IMG/VR virus record: IMGVR_UViG_3300000115_000273
Coordinates: 94 to 20,320 of that record
DNA length: 20,227 bases
Origin: a virus
Direction: 5' to 3' (one strand)
The notes under the pieces are model-generated. The model ran no database searches. It was not told the origin of the DNA and saw nothing but the letters and a program-made list of their open reading frames with translations. Below, one piece after another: positions 1 to 9,776 of the stretch. A program made the translations under genes and the position numbers. The first letter of the stretch is position 1, and each line of letters starts with the position of its first letter.

Positions 1-2040
1 ACCACCACCTGCGTAAGCCTGTGTAATTTTTCCATCAATGTCTACCACGTCTAAGTTAGTTGTACCATCAACGTCTAAATCACCAGAAACATTTAATGCA
101 CTTAAAGTGCCTAGAGAAGTTACATTTCCTTGAGCCGCAGTTTGTAATGTACCTGTTAAATTACCATTAACATTCCCAGTAACATCACCAGTAAGTGTCC
201 CAACGAAACCTGTAGCTGTAACTTTACCTGTAGATGGATTGTATGTTAATGTTCCATCAGACTCTAGCCCAATGTTACCACCATCAACATCACCACCTGC
301 TGTAAATATAAGAGCATTATTTTCATTAGTGCTTTCATTGTCAGTAATTGTAACTGTAGTAGCAACTGCGGCAGTCCCACTAGTGTTTTGATTCCCTGCT
401 GTGTTAACCCCTGGCAAATCTATATTTGCACTACCATTAAATGATACACCACCAATATTTCTAGCAGTTGCTAAAGTTACTGCTGTTGTTGATGTACTTG
501 CATTACCAGTTAAACCACCAGTAAAATTAGATGCTGTTACTGTTCCATTTGAAGGGTTATAATGTAACCCTGTATCTGTTTCAATCCCTTGACTTCCTGT
601 TGCTCCATCTACAAAAGTTAAATATACAGTTTCATTTGCTGAGTTATTTGCTGTAGTTGTAACCGCTGTAGCTACTGCGGCAGTAGTTGCGTCTACTGAA
701 ACATAAGAATTTAGTTGGCTTGCAGTAATATATTTTGTTGTTCCACCATCATCAATTAAAAATTTGTCTGCATCGGCAACAGTAATTCCTGTCCCATCTG
801 TTGCGCCATCAACTTGAATTGAAGCCCCAGAAACTTTATCAGCTGTAGTTATTGTATTTAACTTACTATCTGCAATAGAGCCAGCTAACATAGAATTTTC
901 TACAGAACCGCTTGCTATAGTAACTGCACCACTTGATGCCATTGTAACATCACCAGAAACAGCTACTTCTTCGTAACTTGTGCCATCACCAACTAAAATT
1001 TTACCTGCTGTAACATCTGGCATAATTAATTTACCAAGAAAAGTAACATCAGTTCCAACAATTCTAACTGCAACAACTTCAGAATTATTAGCCATACCTC
1101 TAAGTTCTAATCCACCATCAACACTACTGTCAGTATTGTCTGTTTGATAACCTGAGACTTTACCAAAATTTATATAACTGCCACTAGCATTTTTCCCATG
1201 AAAAGCTACAGTTCCAGATCCTGAACGTGGCAAAGAACCAGTATCCGTATCATAAAAAGAAAAGAAAGGATTAGTCCCTACAGCATAAATATCATCACCA
1301 CCCCCAGCTGAAGGTGAAATAGTAACAGTATTTGCTGTTGAAAGATCATTGCCTTCAACTTCTAAAGGCCCATCAAAATGAACAAGCCCATCTCCATTTG
1401 GAGTAACAATTAAATTCCCATTAGTATTTGTTGTACTAATTGTATTACCATCAATAGTAATATTGTCAGCGACTAATGATCCACCAGTAATTGCACCAGT
1501 GAGAGTTAAAGCATTATCACCTATAGCATTAAAAATTGTAGTGACTGTTGCACTATTCCCAACTGCTTCTACTGCTCCTGTTGTAGAATGAAACCCAAGT
1601 ATTTTCCCTAGCCTACTTGCTTTGGCTGGTACAGTCATAGTTGCCGCATCATCAGTATCAAGCAGTCTAATTGATCTATTTATTTTATCTTGTTGGTCAT
1701 CAAACAATGCAGTGTTTCTATCTAACTCTGTGTTTAATGTTGCTATAGGAAACGCACCAGAAGTAGGGAAATCAGTAGTACGTTTAAAAGCTATCTCTCT
1801 ATAGATAATAACTGTACTGCCACCAGATGCACCGGTAACAGACATTGCTACCGCACCAGTAGACCCACTTCCACCACTTACTGTGTAATGAGTTGATATA
1901 GATTTTGTTGTCCCATCAAGAACAACCTTTAAATCAGCAGAATCAAAGAACTCAAAAGGTACAGAGAAGCTAGTAGTGGTAGCTCCTTCACTAACACTAT
2001 AAGATACTCTTGGGGATTGGTCTGTTAAATCTATGGTCAT
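1..2040 (-). CDS. Tail fibre protein, T7 gp17-type N-terminus (3' end outside window)
   Basis: This is a receptor-binding tail fibre. The minus-strand frame is open from the ATG at 2038-2040 to base 1, giving 680 codons and no stop, so the C-terminal tip is missing from the window. Residues 1 to about 120 match the T7 gp17 N-terminal, tail-attaching domain: an opening like MTIDLTDQSPRVSYSVSEG, then PFEFFDSADLKVVLDG, a Gly/Ser-rich stretch, YREIAFKRTTDFPTSGAFP and IATLNTELDR at about residues 88-105. The rest is a Thr/Gly/Asn-rich, beta-type shaft with repeats such as ADNITIDGNTIS and VTPNGDGLVHFDGPLEVEG, plus a 60-63 aa repeat described separately. It follows the 1111-aa internal virion protein after 41 bases. 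The ribosome site is weak: AAAGGG lies about 12 bases before the ATG. No chaperone or enzymatic domain is visible in the part present. The family call for the N-terminus is firm; host specificity cannot be read. Confidence 0.9.
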   Translation of the reverse strand, partial: MTIDLTDQSPRVSYSVSEGATTTSFSVPFEFFDSADLKVVLDGTTKSISTHYTVSGGSGSTGAVAMSVTGASGGSTVIIYREIAFKRTTDFPTSGAFPIATLNTELDRNTALFDDQQDKINRSIRLLDTDDAATMTVPAKASRLGKILGFHSTTGAVEAVGNSATVTTIFNAIGDNALTLTGAITGGSLVADNITIDGNTISTTNTNGNLIVTPNGDGLVHFDGPLEVEGNDLSTANTVTISPSAGGGDDIYAVGTNPFFSFYDTDTGSLPRSGSGTVAFHGKNASGSYINFGKVSGYQTDNTDSSVDGGLELRGMANNSEVVAVRIVGTDVTFLGKLIMPDVTAGKILVGDGTSYEEVAVSGDVTMASSGAVTIASGSVENSMLAGSIADSKLNTITTADKVSGASIQVDGATDGTGITVADADKFLIDDGGTTKYITASQLNSYVSVDATTAAVATAVTTTANNSANETVYLTFVDGATGSQGIETDTGLHYNPSNGTVTASNFTGGLTGNASTSTTAVTLATARNIGGVSFNGSANIDLPGVNTAGNQNTSGTAAVATTVTITDNESTNENNALIFTAGGDVDGGNIGLESDGTLTYNPSTGKVTATGFVGTLTGDVTGNVNGNLTGTLQTAAQGNVTSLGTLSALNVSGDLDVDGTTNLDVVDIDGKITQAYAGGG
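187..375 (-). repeat. Fibre shaft repeat, copy 2 (63 codons)
   Basis: This stretch encodes TAAVATTVTITDNESTNENN at its start, GLESDGTLTYNPSTGKVTA in the middle and GFVGTLTG at the end. It repeats the block at 505-684 at protein level with a 3-codon length difference. The shared frame is TAAVAT-VT, then G-E-D-G-L-YNPS-G-VTA, then F-G-LTG. It lies in the distal part of the fibre shaft seen here. Confidence 0.75.
505..684 (-). repeat. Fibre shaft repeat, copy 1 (60 codons)
   Basis: This stretch encodes TAAVATAVTTTANNSANETV, then GIETDTGLHYNPSNGTVTA, then NFTGGLTG. It is the upstream copy of the 187-375 repeat. The two copies are separated by a 43-codon linker containing TAVTLATARNIGGVSFNGSA. 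The strongest conservation is around YNPS-G-VTA, which fits a beta-strand-turn unit repeated along a trimeric shaft. Confidence 0.75.
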
Positions 2041-2081
2041 AGCGGCACTATACCCTTTCTTGTTTTTTTATCAATTAAAAC

Positions 2082-5000
2082 TTACCATCTTCCTATTACT
2101 TTATTTAGTTCTCTCATTTCATTTTCTAAAAACCAAATTTTCATAAAAGGTAAATTTCTTGCAAATCTTTCAGTACCTTCAGAATTACGTCCATTTATAA
2201 AATCATTCATGCCTCTACCATATTCAGTTACTAAAGAAGCTGGAGCGCCTAATACTTCTAAAGCCGCATCAAAAGGTCTTTCTTCTTCATCTCTTGATAT
2301 AAACTTTGGTTTAATCCCAGTACGATTTTCGTATCCAAGATTAACAGAAGTAGATAATCCTCTATAAAATAAATCTGAATACATAGAAGCTAAACCAGAA
2401 TAGTCAAACACTCTCATAAATTTATCTTGGTTAGACATGTTTTCTAAAACCCAAGGTCTATTTCTATATCTAAATTGTAACCCCATATAAGCTAAACCCA
2501 TTGCGGCTGTAATGCCTATAGCTTTACTTTTAAGAGTATCTTGAGCTAAAGATGCAGTTATTTTATTTGCCGCCCCAAAAGAATATGACATAAAAGCAAA
2601 AGGCAAAGACATTAAACCATTTTCTATTCTTGAATAACCTCTAACTCTTTTATCCTCTTTAAACCCAGGTACAAATTTAGCTATTTTCCAAGGGACATAC
2701 ATTACTCCATCCATTGCAATAGGTTTATCAGAAGGAGAAGCCATAATAACTGTATTGAAAATGCCAGCGTGCATAGAGTTTTTAAATTTATCTACTGTTT
2801 GCAATGAAACACCAGCCTCTACCCATTTACCACTGTTAGCTAAATATAAACCTTTATCTGCATTTCTTTCCCAAGGAGCTTTAGTAGCAATTTCAGTTAT
2901 TTCATTTTGTCCTAGTCCCATTTTAGCCATCATAGCTTTTGTTTTTTTTGTTGCTTTTCCACTATGAATAAGAATTGCATCTTCTACAATTTGATGCGCT
3001 CTTAATATAGACTCTAATCTTTTAGCTAATGCTGTTGCTGGACCTAAAAGATTTAAAGCATAAAAACCTTTTTTAACTTTACCAGATACTTTGTTATACA
3101 TTCCTCTATCAATTCCACGACTAGACATATCATCTATTAATCTCATAGATTCTAATTGTTGTAAAATATCTATTGCTTGCCCAGCGTATCTTCCCTCTAA
3201 AGCATTTAATGATAATTTTTGACCATCTAATATAGAAAATCCAGCTTTAAAAAAAGCACCTGTTTCTCTTTGCATTACTATTGCCGCATAATCTGTTAAA
3301 GTAGCAAACCCAGCAGAACCTAAATAAGTTAAACCAGTTAAATCATTTAACACAGCTCTTATTTTTTGATTTAATTTCGTAGGATCATGTGTTACTGAAG
3401 TTACAACACGTTCATACATGTGTGTAAAATCTCTTACTGTAGCTTGAGCTGTTTTTTTACCAGCAGATTTAACAACATCATTGTAAACAATGTCTAATAC
3501 TTCATCAATAGAACGCCCTTTAAATGTATTTTTAAAATGATACTCAGGTGCAACTCTAGCTGTATAAGATTTCATAACATTAATAGGATTTTGTTCAATA
3601 AAATCCCAAACAAGTTTATTTGGAATATCTAAATTTCTATGTCTAGTATGCTTAGAAGATGTACCGCTATAAGAAACATCAAAATTACCTTCTGTTTCAT
3701 TTAATATTTTAGCTACTGTATCTTGCGCTCTTTTATTAACACTTGCATCATCATATGGTAGTAAAACTTTTTTTCCTCTTTCATAAATAAAAGGATTATC
3801 AGAATAATATTTAGCAATAATTTGTGTAAACTCTTCTCTTCTTGCTCTTATTTCATCATGATTATAGTAACGAGCAAAGAAAGATGTTTCATTAGAAGGC
3901 ATAGAACTAACACCAATATTGTTGTCTATATCATCTTGAAGGTTTTTTATTTCTGTTTCATATTCTTTTATTTTCTTTTTGTTAAAATTTATATCTCCTT
4001 TAGTTGGGCCTCTTTTTTTTAAATCTGCAATATGATTTGTTAATCTTTGTATTTCAAGTTTCATACCTTTTGTAGTGCCAATCATATTTACAGAAATTAA
4101 TCTTTCTTCCCAATCTTTCCAAAATTTTTCTAGTATTCTTATTCCTTCTAACTCTAAATCTGTTGCTCCATTAAAATCTTTTTGAACTAATCTTCTATTT
4201 ATATTAGTCATCCAAGCATCAAGTGGCTTTCTACCGCTAACATTATAATCTAAAACACTAACAAATTTTTTTGATGGCATATCTTTTGAATATAAACCTA
4301 TTAAATCATCATGAACTTTTACCCATAAACCATGATCTGTATTTGCTTTAATGTTTACAGAAAAATCACTAGCAATTCCTAAATTATTTTTATTTAATTT
4401 AAAAGCATGAGAACTACCTAAATTATTAAACATTTCTTTTACATTGTCGTTTATTTTTTCATTTAGTAATGTTCTTTTTTCTGGAGTTGTTATTCCTTTA
4501 AATAACCAACTATTAATAAAAGCCCCACCTCCAGATGTATCTATTGAATTAGGATTTTTTATAATAGGAATACTTTCAAAATCTATATCTACTCTTTTGC
4601 CACCTCTTACAACAGAATATTGTGTTACTTTTTCTCCTGTTGAATCAGTTATTGTTTTTGCACCTATTCTCCCACGAATTTCTCCTTCTATTGTCCTCCA
4701 AACAGGAGCGTCTGCAAATTCATTAGCATGAGAAGACATATGTTTCATATCTTCTATAATAGATTTTGCCATTTTTGCTTTAACACCATTACTAATTCCT
4801 TTGCCAAGTCCAGCAAAAACACTACTAAACAACATAGCTGAACCAGTAGTAACAACTGCCTCTGTAGGTTCAACAAGAGGATCATTTATTGTTCTAGCTG
4901 TTTCTAATGGGGCAATAGTAGCTCCTGTTGTTGAAGCAGATCTAACTATAGCTCCGTAAATAGATTTACTTTTTAAAATAGGAACAAAAACAGTTGCAAT

Positions 5001-5417
5001 ATTTATAGGATCTAAAGCAACAGCTAAGAGCCAAGTACCTACAGAGCTATTTTCAACAGTTGAACGTTGTTTAATTCTTTGTTCTGCACCACCTACAATT
5101 TCAAAAAAATGTTGTTCATCTCTACTTTGAACTAAACTAGGTTTTAAATGTATTAAATTTGGATTATTTAAAATTTCTATAACTTTTGGATTATCAGAAT
5201 TTGAAGCACTCCAAGCATCATTTGGATTTTCATTTGGATCAAAACCTAACCTCATAGAAGTTTTTGCTTCTGTAGCAGTAGACCCATAATAAATTCCTAT
5301 ATTAGATCTCCAAACTTCTGAAACAGATGATTTAGATTTTTCAGATAAATCTATTGCGTCTGGCTTTATTGGTATAGATGGTCTATTAAAAATTTTAATA
5401 GTTGAATTATTATCCAT
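2082..5417 (-). CDS. Large internal virion protein, gp16-like position (1111 aa)
   Basis: This is probably an ejection protein stored inside the capsid and released with the DNA. The evidence is its position (third of three internal-protein genes, directly before the fibre), its size and its layout, not a catalytic motif. The N-terminal part has hydrophobic segments at about residues 127-147 (WLLAVALDPINIATVFVPIL) and 190-208 (TTGSAMLFSSVFAGLGKGI), separated by a Ser/Thr/Ala-rich stretch, which could insert in the host membrane. A Lys/Glu-rich coiled-coil-like region lies at about 450-520. Two more hydrophobic stretches sit near residues 945-985. T7 gp16 carries an N-terminal lytic transglycosylase; I see no such motif here. 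The start ATG overlaps the stop of the 1301-aa gene in a TAATG junction, so translation is probably coupled. The DNA is very AT-rich. Confidence 0.72.
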   Translation of the reverse strand: MDNNSTIKIFNRPSIPIKPDAIDLSEKSKSSVSEVWRSNIGIYYGSTATEAKTSMRLGFDPNENPNDAWSASNSDNPKVIEILNNPNLIHLKPSLVQSRDEQHFFEIVGGAEQRIKQRSTVENSSVGTWLLAVALDPINIATVFVPILKSKSIYGAIVRSASTTGATIAPLETARTINDPLVEPTEAVVTTGSAMLFSSVFAGLGKGISNGVKAKMAKSIIEDMKHMSSHANEFADAPVWRTIEGEIRGRIGAKTITDSTGEKVTQYSVVRGGKRVDIDFESIPIIKNPNSIDTSGGGAFINSWLFKGITTPEKRTLLNEKINDNVKEMFNNLGSSHAFKLNKNNLGIASDFSVNIKANTDHGLWVKVHDDLIGLYSKDMPSKKFVSVLDYNVSGRKPLDAWMTNINRRLVQKDFNGATDLELEGIRILEKFWKDWEERLISVNMIGTTKGMKLEIQRLTNHIADLKKRGPTKGDINFNKKKIKEYETEIKNLQDDIDNNIGVSSMPSNETSFFARYYNHDEIRARREEFTQIIAKYYSDNPFIYERGKKVLLPYDDASVNKRAQDTVAKILNETEGNFDVSYSGTSSKHTRHRNLDIPNKLVWDFIEQNPINVMKSYTARVAPEYHFKNTFKGRSIDEVLDIVYNDVVKSAGKKTAQATVRDFTHMYERVVTSVTHDPTKLNQKIRAVLNDLTGLTYLGSAGFATLTDYAAIVMQRETGAFFKAGFSILDGQKLSLNALEGRYAGQAIDILQQLESMRLIDDMSSRGIDRGMYNKVSGKVKKGFYALNLLGPATALAKRLESILRAHQIVEDAILIHSGKATKKTKAMMAKMGLGQNEITEIATKAPWERNADKGLYLANSGKWVEAGVSLQTVDKFKNSMHAGIFNTVIMASPSDKPIAMDGVMYVPWKIAKFVPGFKEDKRVRGYSRIENGLMSLPFAFMSYSFGAANKITASLAQDTLKSKAIGITAAMGLAYMGLQFRYRNRPWVLENMSNQDKFMRVFDYSGLASMYSDLFYRGLSTSVNLGYENRTGIKPKFISRDEEERPFDAALEVLGAPASLVTEYGRGMNDFINGRNSEGTERFARNLPFMKIWFLENEMRELNKVIGRW

Positions 5418-8400
5418 TAATTATTTCCATCAAGTGAAATAAGAGGAGAGTCAGATGGAAAAGCATTTGTAGGAGGCGGTCCTCTAAAATTATTTCCACT
5501 ATAAAAATTAATAAACCAATTTCTTTTAGCTTTACTTATTGAATCACCTTCTCTTTCTATTTTTCTTAGTGATTGTTCTTTAGCTTTTTCAAAATCGTTT
5601 ATTGCTTTTTCTTCTTGATGTGGTTGTGCTAATTCAGATAAGTTTATTGTTACACCATTAATTTTCCCCATATAAGAATCAGTTAATATTTCATTAGCTT
5701 TATCTGAATTAGATCCTATATCTTTCCATGTTTCTTTAATTTTTCTATACGCTAATAGTGCGGCTCTTTCACTTACATAAATTGGAAAGCTATATATAGA
5801 TTTATCTTTTTCTATTCGTTTAAATAATTTTTCTATATCTTCTGGAGTGTCAGTTGGCATTATTTTACCATCATATACAGTAGGAAGCATTACATAAACA
5901 GGCGTTTCTCCTAAAGACATTTCAAAAGTTGCAGAATAAACAGTGCTTAAATTATTGCCTTCTTTAACAAATGTATTTTCTGCAATACTTTTATAATGAT
6001 GTTCTGTTAAAGGGTCTAAATCATATTCATCTTTTGTGCTTCCTAAAGGAAAAAATGAATCATCATTTGGACCTCTAATATATATTTGCATATCAGGAGA
6101 ACCTACTGTTTTTTGAAAATTTAAAGGAACAGATCCTCCTACATCTATTTCTCCTGTATCTAAATAAGATATTTCATTACTTACTGGTTGTAACCTTACT
6201 TCGTAAACAGGATTATCAGAAGATTTATTATATGATGTAAAAGGTATTCCTCCTACAAAAGACGCAATAAAAACATTTGAATCTGATGCTTCTAAAGAAG
6301 AATCAAAAATTTTATCTCCTACTTTAATATTAATATTTGAGCCTATGGGTAAACTAAGATATTCTCTAACTTTATTATGTATATCATTTTGAATTTCTAA
6401 TTTAATTTCTTTAGAATATTTAGCTAAAGAATGAGAAGTAAAATTTGTTTGGCTTAGACTATTAGGGTTTTCAAATATTAAATTGCTTTCAGGATTTTGT
6501 TTAATATATTTTTCTTTTACAAAATTAATTATATCATCTTCAGTTTCCAAAGCTCCTAAAGCAAAACCTATGTTTATGTCATTATTTATTTCTTTAAAAA
6601 ATACAGAATTAAATGTTGGGTTAAATTGATTAGATTTTTTACCAAGAGATTCAGCTATTATTTTATTCAATCCTTTACTAACATTATTGTCTTGTTGTAT
6701 ATTAGAAACAGATCCTCCCAATACAACATTAGCTAAATTAGCTTTACCATTTTCCATATTTTCATTAACATTATTAAGAACATTTTTTAAATTTATACCA
6801 AAATCAATTTCTCCAGCAAAATCAAGTATAGATAAAAATCTTGCAATATCTTTATCTTCTTTTAAAGATTCTGGGAAAATATCTATAGCAACTCCATCAA
6901 CAGTATAATTTTTTAAACCAAGTATAAATTTAAAAATACCTTTATCTTTATCATAAACATTAATGTCAGCTTTGCCTGAGGCAATTTCTTTAAAAACTTC
7001 AAGAAACCCTTCTGAAAAATTTCCTTGTTCAAGTAACCTCAATGTTGTAGCTTGATCATTTTCAAATTTATTTGACAAATAATAATTTTTTCCTAAACTA
7101 GGAAACAATTCAGTTATTGTTTCCCTATCAAAAACCTTACCATTTAAAGCATCAGATTTTATTATTTCTTTTTTTGTTTCATTTTCTATAACAGTTGCTC
7201 GTTTTACTAATTCAGTAAATATACCAGTATATACATCTTTAGCTTCTTTTTCATCTAGTTTAAATTTACTTAAAGATTCTTTATAATAATTTTTAAAATC
7301 TTCACTTACATCTTTGTTTGGTAAAGTTGGATCAGTAATATAACTTTTTAAAGAATTCATTTGATCTACAGTAAGATTATCAACAAGTTCAAACATATCA
7401 TTAGCAACTCTAAATTTAGCTTCTAAAACTAATATTTCACTTCTTGCTTCTAATGCTTCTGATCCTTCTATTAAAGGATCACTTATTGAATTTTCCCCTA
7501 AACCAATTCCAATGTGAATTTCAAGGTTTTTGCGGGCTTTATCAACAAGAGTTTCAGATCCACTATTTCCTGATTCAGAAAGTGCTTCTGTAAATTCATT
7601 AAGTCTTACGTCATATATTCTTTGCCAATTATTTTGAGCATTAACCTTACGTTTTGCTGTTTGTATTTTATTTACTTTTTTTACTTTATCATAATAATTT
7701 TTATAATTTCTTTCAATTTCTTTTATTTTATTATCTACACTAATTAAAGCATTTTCTGATGGAATGTTTAATTTAGAAACATTAAAATTAGGAGGAGGGT
7801 TGTCTATATTAAATTCTGGTGCAAAATTTTTAAAATCTTCACTGTTTAAAAAATTTTCTGTTTTATAAATACTTTTTATAATAGTTTTTAAGTTATTTAT
7901 ATATGAATTAATTTTTTCTTTATTTTCTTTTGTTGTTCTTTCTTCAGATCCAAGGCCTGATAAACCTGTTTCATAAAGATCAATTTCTTTAATATTCATT
8001 AATTCTGAAACAACAGAACTAGCAAAAAATTGATTTATTAAATTTTCCGTATATCTATTAGTATATGATATTTGTAAATTTTTTGTTGCTGTAGTTATAG
8101 AACTAATAAGTTTATTGTAATCTGGTTTTGAAAAACTTTTAGAACCATCATTTAAACTGTCTTTATAACGTTGTTCAATTTGATTTGTTACATTTTCTAA
8201 TTTGTCTAAATTATTAGACATTTCAGACAAAGAAGATGTATTATTTTGTAGTTCATCTATTAATTCTTCTTGTTCTAATACAAATTCAAACTGATTAACT
8301 TGTAAACTTTTTGTTTTTTCGCTTTGTAATTTTTCTTGTTTTTGTTGCTCTTCTTTTTCTTGTGCCTCTCTAGTTTCATTTCTTGTTGATACATCGCTTG

Positions 8401-9322
8401 TATAAATTTGTTGTAATTTTTTTGTTTCTTCTTCATTAAGATCTAATTTTATTACTAAATTAAGTAACCTATTACCTTCTTCTCCTAGTTCTACATTTGT
8501 TTGTTTAAGCTTAATAGCGTTTATAAGAGCTTCACCTTTTACTGGATCATTTGATATTTCTTCACTATCTAATACCTTTAAAAGAAATCCTCTTGCATAA
8601 GCAAAAGCTCCTTGTCTTTGTATATTATCAACACTATCTTTAGGTATAATATTTGCGTTTACAGCAGATTGTAAACTTTTTGCTTGAGCGCCTACAGTGT
8701 CAAAAACAACTTTTTCATTTCCTCCAATTAACCCCATATTGTGCATAGTTCGTATAAATTCAATATTATTTAAACTAGCAGAAATTTTTGTTTGGTTAAC
8801 ATTATTATTATAAATATTTTGACTAATAGCTAAAGAGTATGCTTTTAATTGATTTTGCCCTTGATTAGATGCAAACTCTTTAAACTTTCCAGTAGCGTTT
8901 TTTGTAACTTCACTAGTGTAAGATAGAAATGCATTTTGAAATGCTTTTAAATTTAAAGGATATTTTTGACTTAATTCTTGAGCTTTTATTTTGTAATCAG
9001 ATTCAATGCCACTAAAAAATCTTTGATCTACTGTTTGCCTAAATGCATCAATAGTTATTGATCCAAAATTTTCTGGCAAATTGTAAGCTACTGGATTTCC
9101 TGTATCTGGATCAATAGCTAGAATATTTTCTAGCTTTGCACTCATCCCTAATTCTTTACCTTTTTTAAGTGCTTTTTCTCCAGCTTCTTGAAAAAATTGT
9201 TGAGACCCTGACGCAAATTCATTTGAAATTCTATCTAAAGATGAAGCAACTGTATTTGCTCCAGCAACATTAATACCAATATTAGGAACACCAACTTTGT
9301 TTTTATATACTTTAATTGCCAT
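5417..9322 (-). CDS. Very large internal virion protein, gp15-like position (1301 aa)
   Basis: This is a putative internal core or ejection protein, the largest product in the window. Most of it is polar, Lys/Glu/Asn-rich and predicted helical, with a Gln/Glu/Lys stretch at about residues 310-340 that looks coiled-coil. There are no obvious membrane segments. Near residues 1125-1210 is NLSTVYSATFEM, then PVYVMLPTVYDGKIMP, then a helix ending AALLAYRKIKETW. This resembles a module I remember from other large phage virion proteins, with a core like IPT-v-dGk followed by A--YA---H. Its role is not known. The start ATG is 11 bases after the stop of the 147-aa gene. The DNA is extremely AT-rich; bases 7681-7740 contain 8 G or C in 60. 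The assignment rests on order (gp14-like, this gene, gp16-like, fibre) and size. Confidence 0.68.
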   Translation of the reverse strand: MAIKVYKNKVGVPNIGINVAGANTVASSLDRISNEFASGSQQFFQEAGEKALKKGKELGMSAKLENILAIDPDTGNPVAYNLPENFGSITIDAFRQTVDQRFFSGIESDYKIKAQELSQKYPLNLKAFQNAFLSYTSEVTKNATGKFKEFASNQGQNQLKAYSLAISQNIYNNNVNQTKISASLNNIEFIRTMHNMGLIGGNEKVVFDTVGAQAKSLQSAVNANIIPKDSVDNIQRQGAFAYARGFLLKVLDSEEISNDPVKGEALINAIKLKQTNVELGEEGNRLLNLVIKLDLNEEETKKLQQIYTSDVSTRNETREAQEKEEQQKQEKLQSEKTKSLQVNQFEFVLEQEELIDELQNNTSSLSEMSNNLDKLENVTNQIEQRYKDSLNDGSKSFSKPDYNKLISSITTATKNLQISYTNRYTENLINQFFASSVVSELMNIKEIDLYETGLSGLGSEERTTKENKEKINSYINNLKTIIKSIYKTENFLNSEDFKNFAPEFNIDNPPPNFNVSKLNIPSENALISVDNKIKEIERNYKNYYDKVKKVNKIQTAKRKVNAQNNWQRIYDVRLNEFTEALSESGNSGSETLVDKARKNLEIHIGIGLGENSISDPLIEGSEALEARSEILVLEAKFRVANDMFELVDNLTVDQMNSLKSYITDPTLPNKDVSEDFKNYYKESLSKFKLDEKEAKDVYTGIFTELVKRATVIENETKKEIIKSDALNGKVFDRETITELFPSLGKNYYLSNKFENDQATTLRLLEQGNFSEGFLEVFKEIASGKADINVYDKDKGIFKFILGLKNYTVDGVAIDIFPESLKEDKDIARFLSILDFAGEIDFGINLKNVLNNVNENMENGKANLANVVLGGSVSNIQQDNNVSKGLNKIIAESLGKKSNQFNPTFNSVFFKEINNDINIGFALGALETEDDIINFVKEKYIKQNPESNLIFENPNSLSQTNFTSHSLAKYSKEIKLEIQNDIHNKVREYLSLPIGSNINIKVGDKIFDSSLEASDSNVFIASFVGGIPFTSYNKSSDNPVYEVRLQPVSNEISYLDTGEIDVGGSVPLNFQKTVGSPDMQIYIRGPNDDSFFPLGSTKDEYDLDPLTEHHYKSIAENTFVKEGNNLSTVYSATFEMSLGETPVYVMLPTVYDGKIMPTDTPEDIEKLFKRIEKDKSIYSFPIYVSERAALLAYRKIKETWKDIGSNSDKANEILTDSYMGKINGVTINLSELAQPHQEEKAINDFEKAKEQSLRKIEREGDSISKAKRNWFINFYSGNNFRGPPPTNAFPSDSPLISLDGNN

Positions 9323-9332
9323 TAACTAGCTC

Positions 9333-9776
9333 TCATCTTGTTTTTGTATAAGCATAAGCAGAATTAAGTAATGTACTAAATCCTGTTGTATAACCAGCAA
9401 GCTCTGCATAACGACCTGATCTTTTATACTCTGATTCTTTTGCTTTAAATCTATAATCACGAATTAAAGAAGCAGAAGAAATATTACTTGTATCTCTAAG
9501 CAATGCTTTTTTAGATCTTTTTGTTGCCGCCTTAAAAGATTGATCTTCAATTCTCCCTGCATAAGAAAGCCAACTAAGAGATATAGATTCAATTTCATTA
9601 TAGTCTCTTAATCTATTGTTATGCTCTTGTAACGCTTGAATACTAGCTTGCTCTCTTTCTATTTTAGTATCATAAGCGGCTTGATTAGCTTGACGTTTTC
9701 TTTCTTGACCAGCTTGCACAGCCCCAACAGCACTAAATGCTCCAGCTATTAATCCTAATATTGCAAATTGTGGCAT
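9333..9776 (-). CDS. Small internal virion protein, gp14-like (147 aa)
   Basis: This is probably the small internal virion protein that, in T7-like phages, forms the outer-membrane part of the ejection channel. The sequence begins MPQFAILGLIAGAFSAVGAV, a hydrophobic Gly/Ala-rich helix at about residues 4-22. A long charged helical region rich in Gln, Arg and Glu follows (QERKRQANQAAYDTKIEREQ), then an Arg/Lys-rich C-terminal half. A hydrophobic N-terminus followed by a helical tail is typical of this family. The gene lies directly after the nozzle gene, with its ATG sharing a base with the nozzle stop (TAATG at 9774-9778), and directly before the two large internal proteins, the same order as T7 genes 12-14-15-16 without gene 13. 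Length is close to the usual 150-200 aa. Confidence 0.75.
   Translation of the reverse strand: MPQFAILGLIAGAFSAVGAVQAGQERKRQANQAAYDTKIEREQASIQALQEHNNRLRDYNEIESISLSWLSYAGRIEDQSFKAATKRSKKALLRDTSNISSASLIRDYRFKAKESEYKRSGRYAELAGYTTGFSTLLNSAYAYTKTR

Noticed and set aside
1622-1804. Plus-strand ORF opposite the fibre gene
   Set aside because: It lies inside the fibre frame, which matches the T7 gp17 N-terminus on the minus strand, and has no ribosome site or recognisable product.
2041-2081. Promoter or terminator in the gap before the fibre gene
   Set aside because: The 41 bases hold an A/T run but no stem and no convincing promoter elements.
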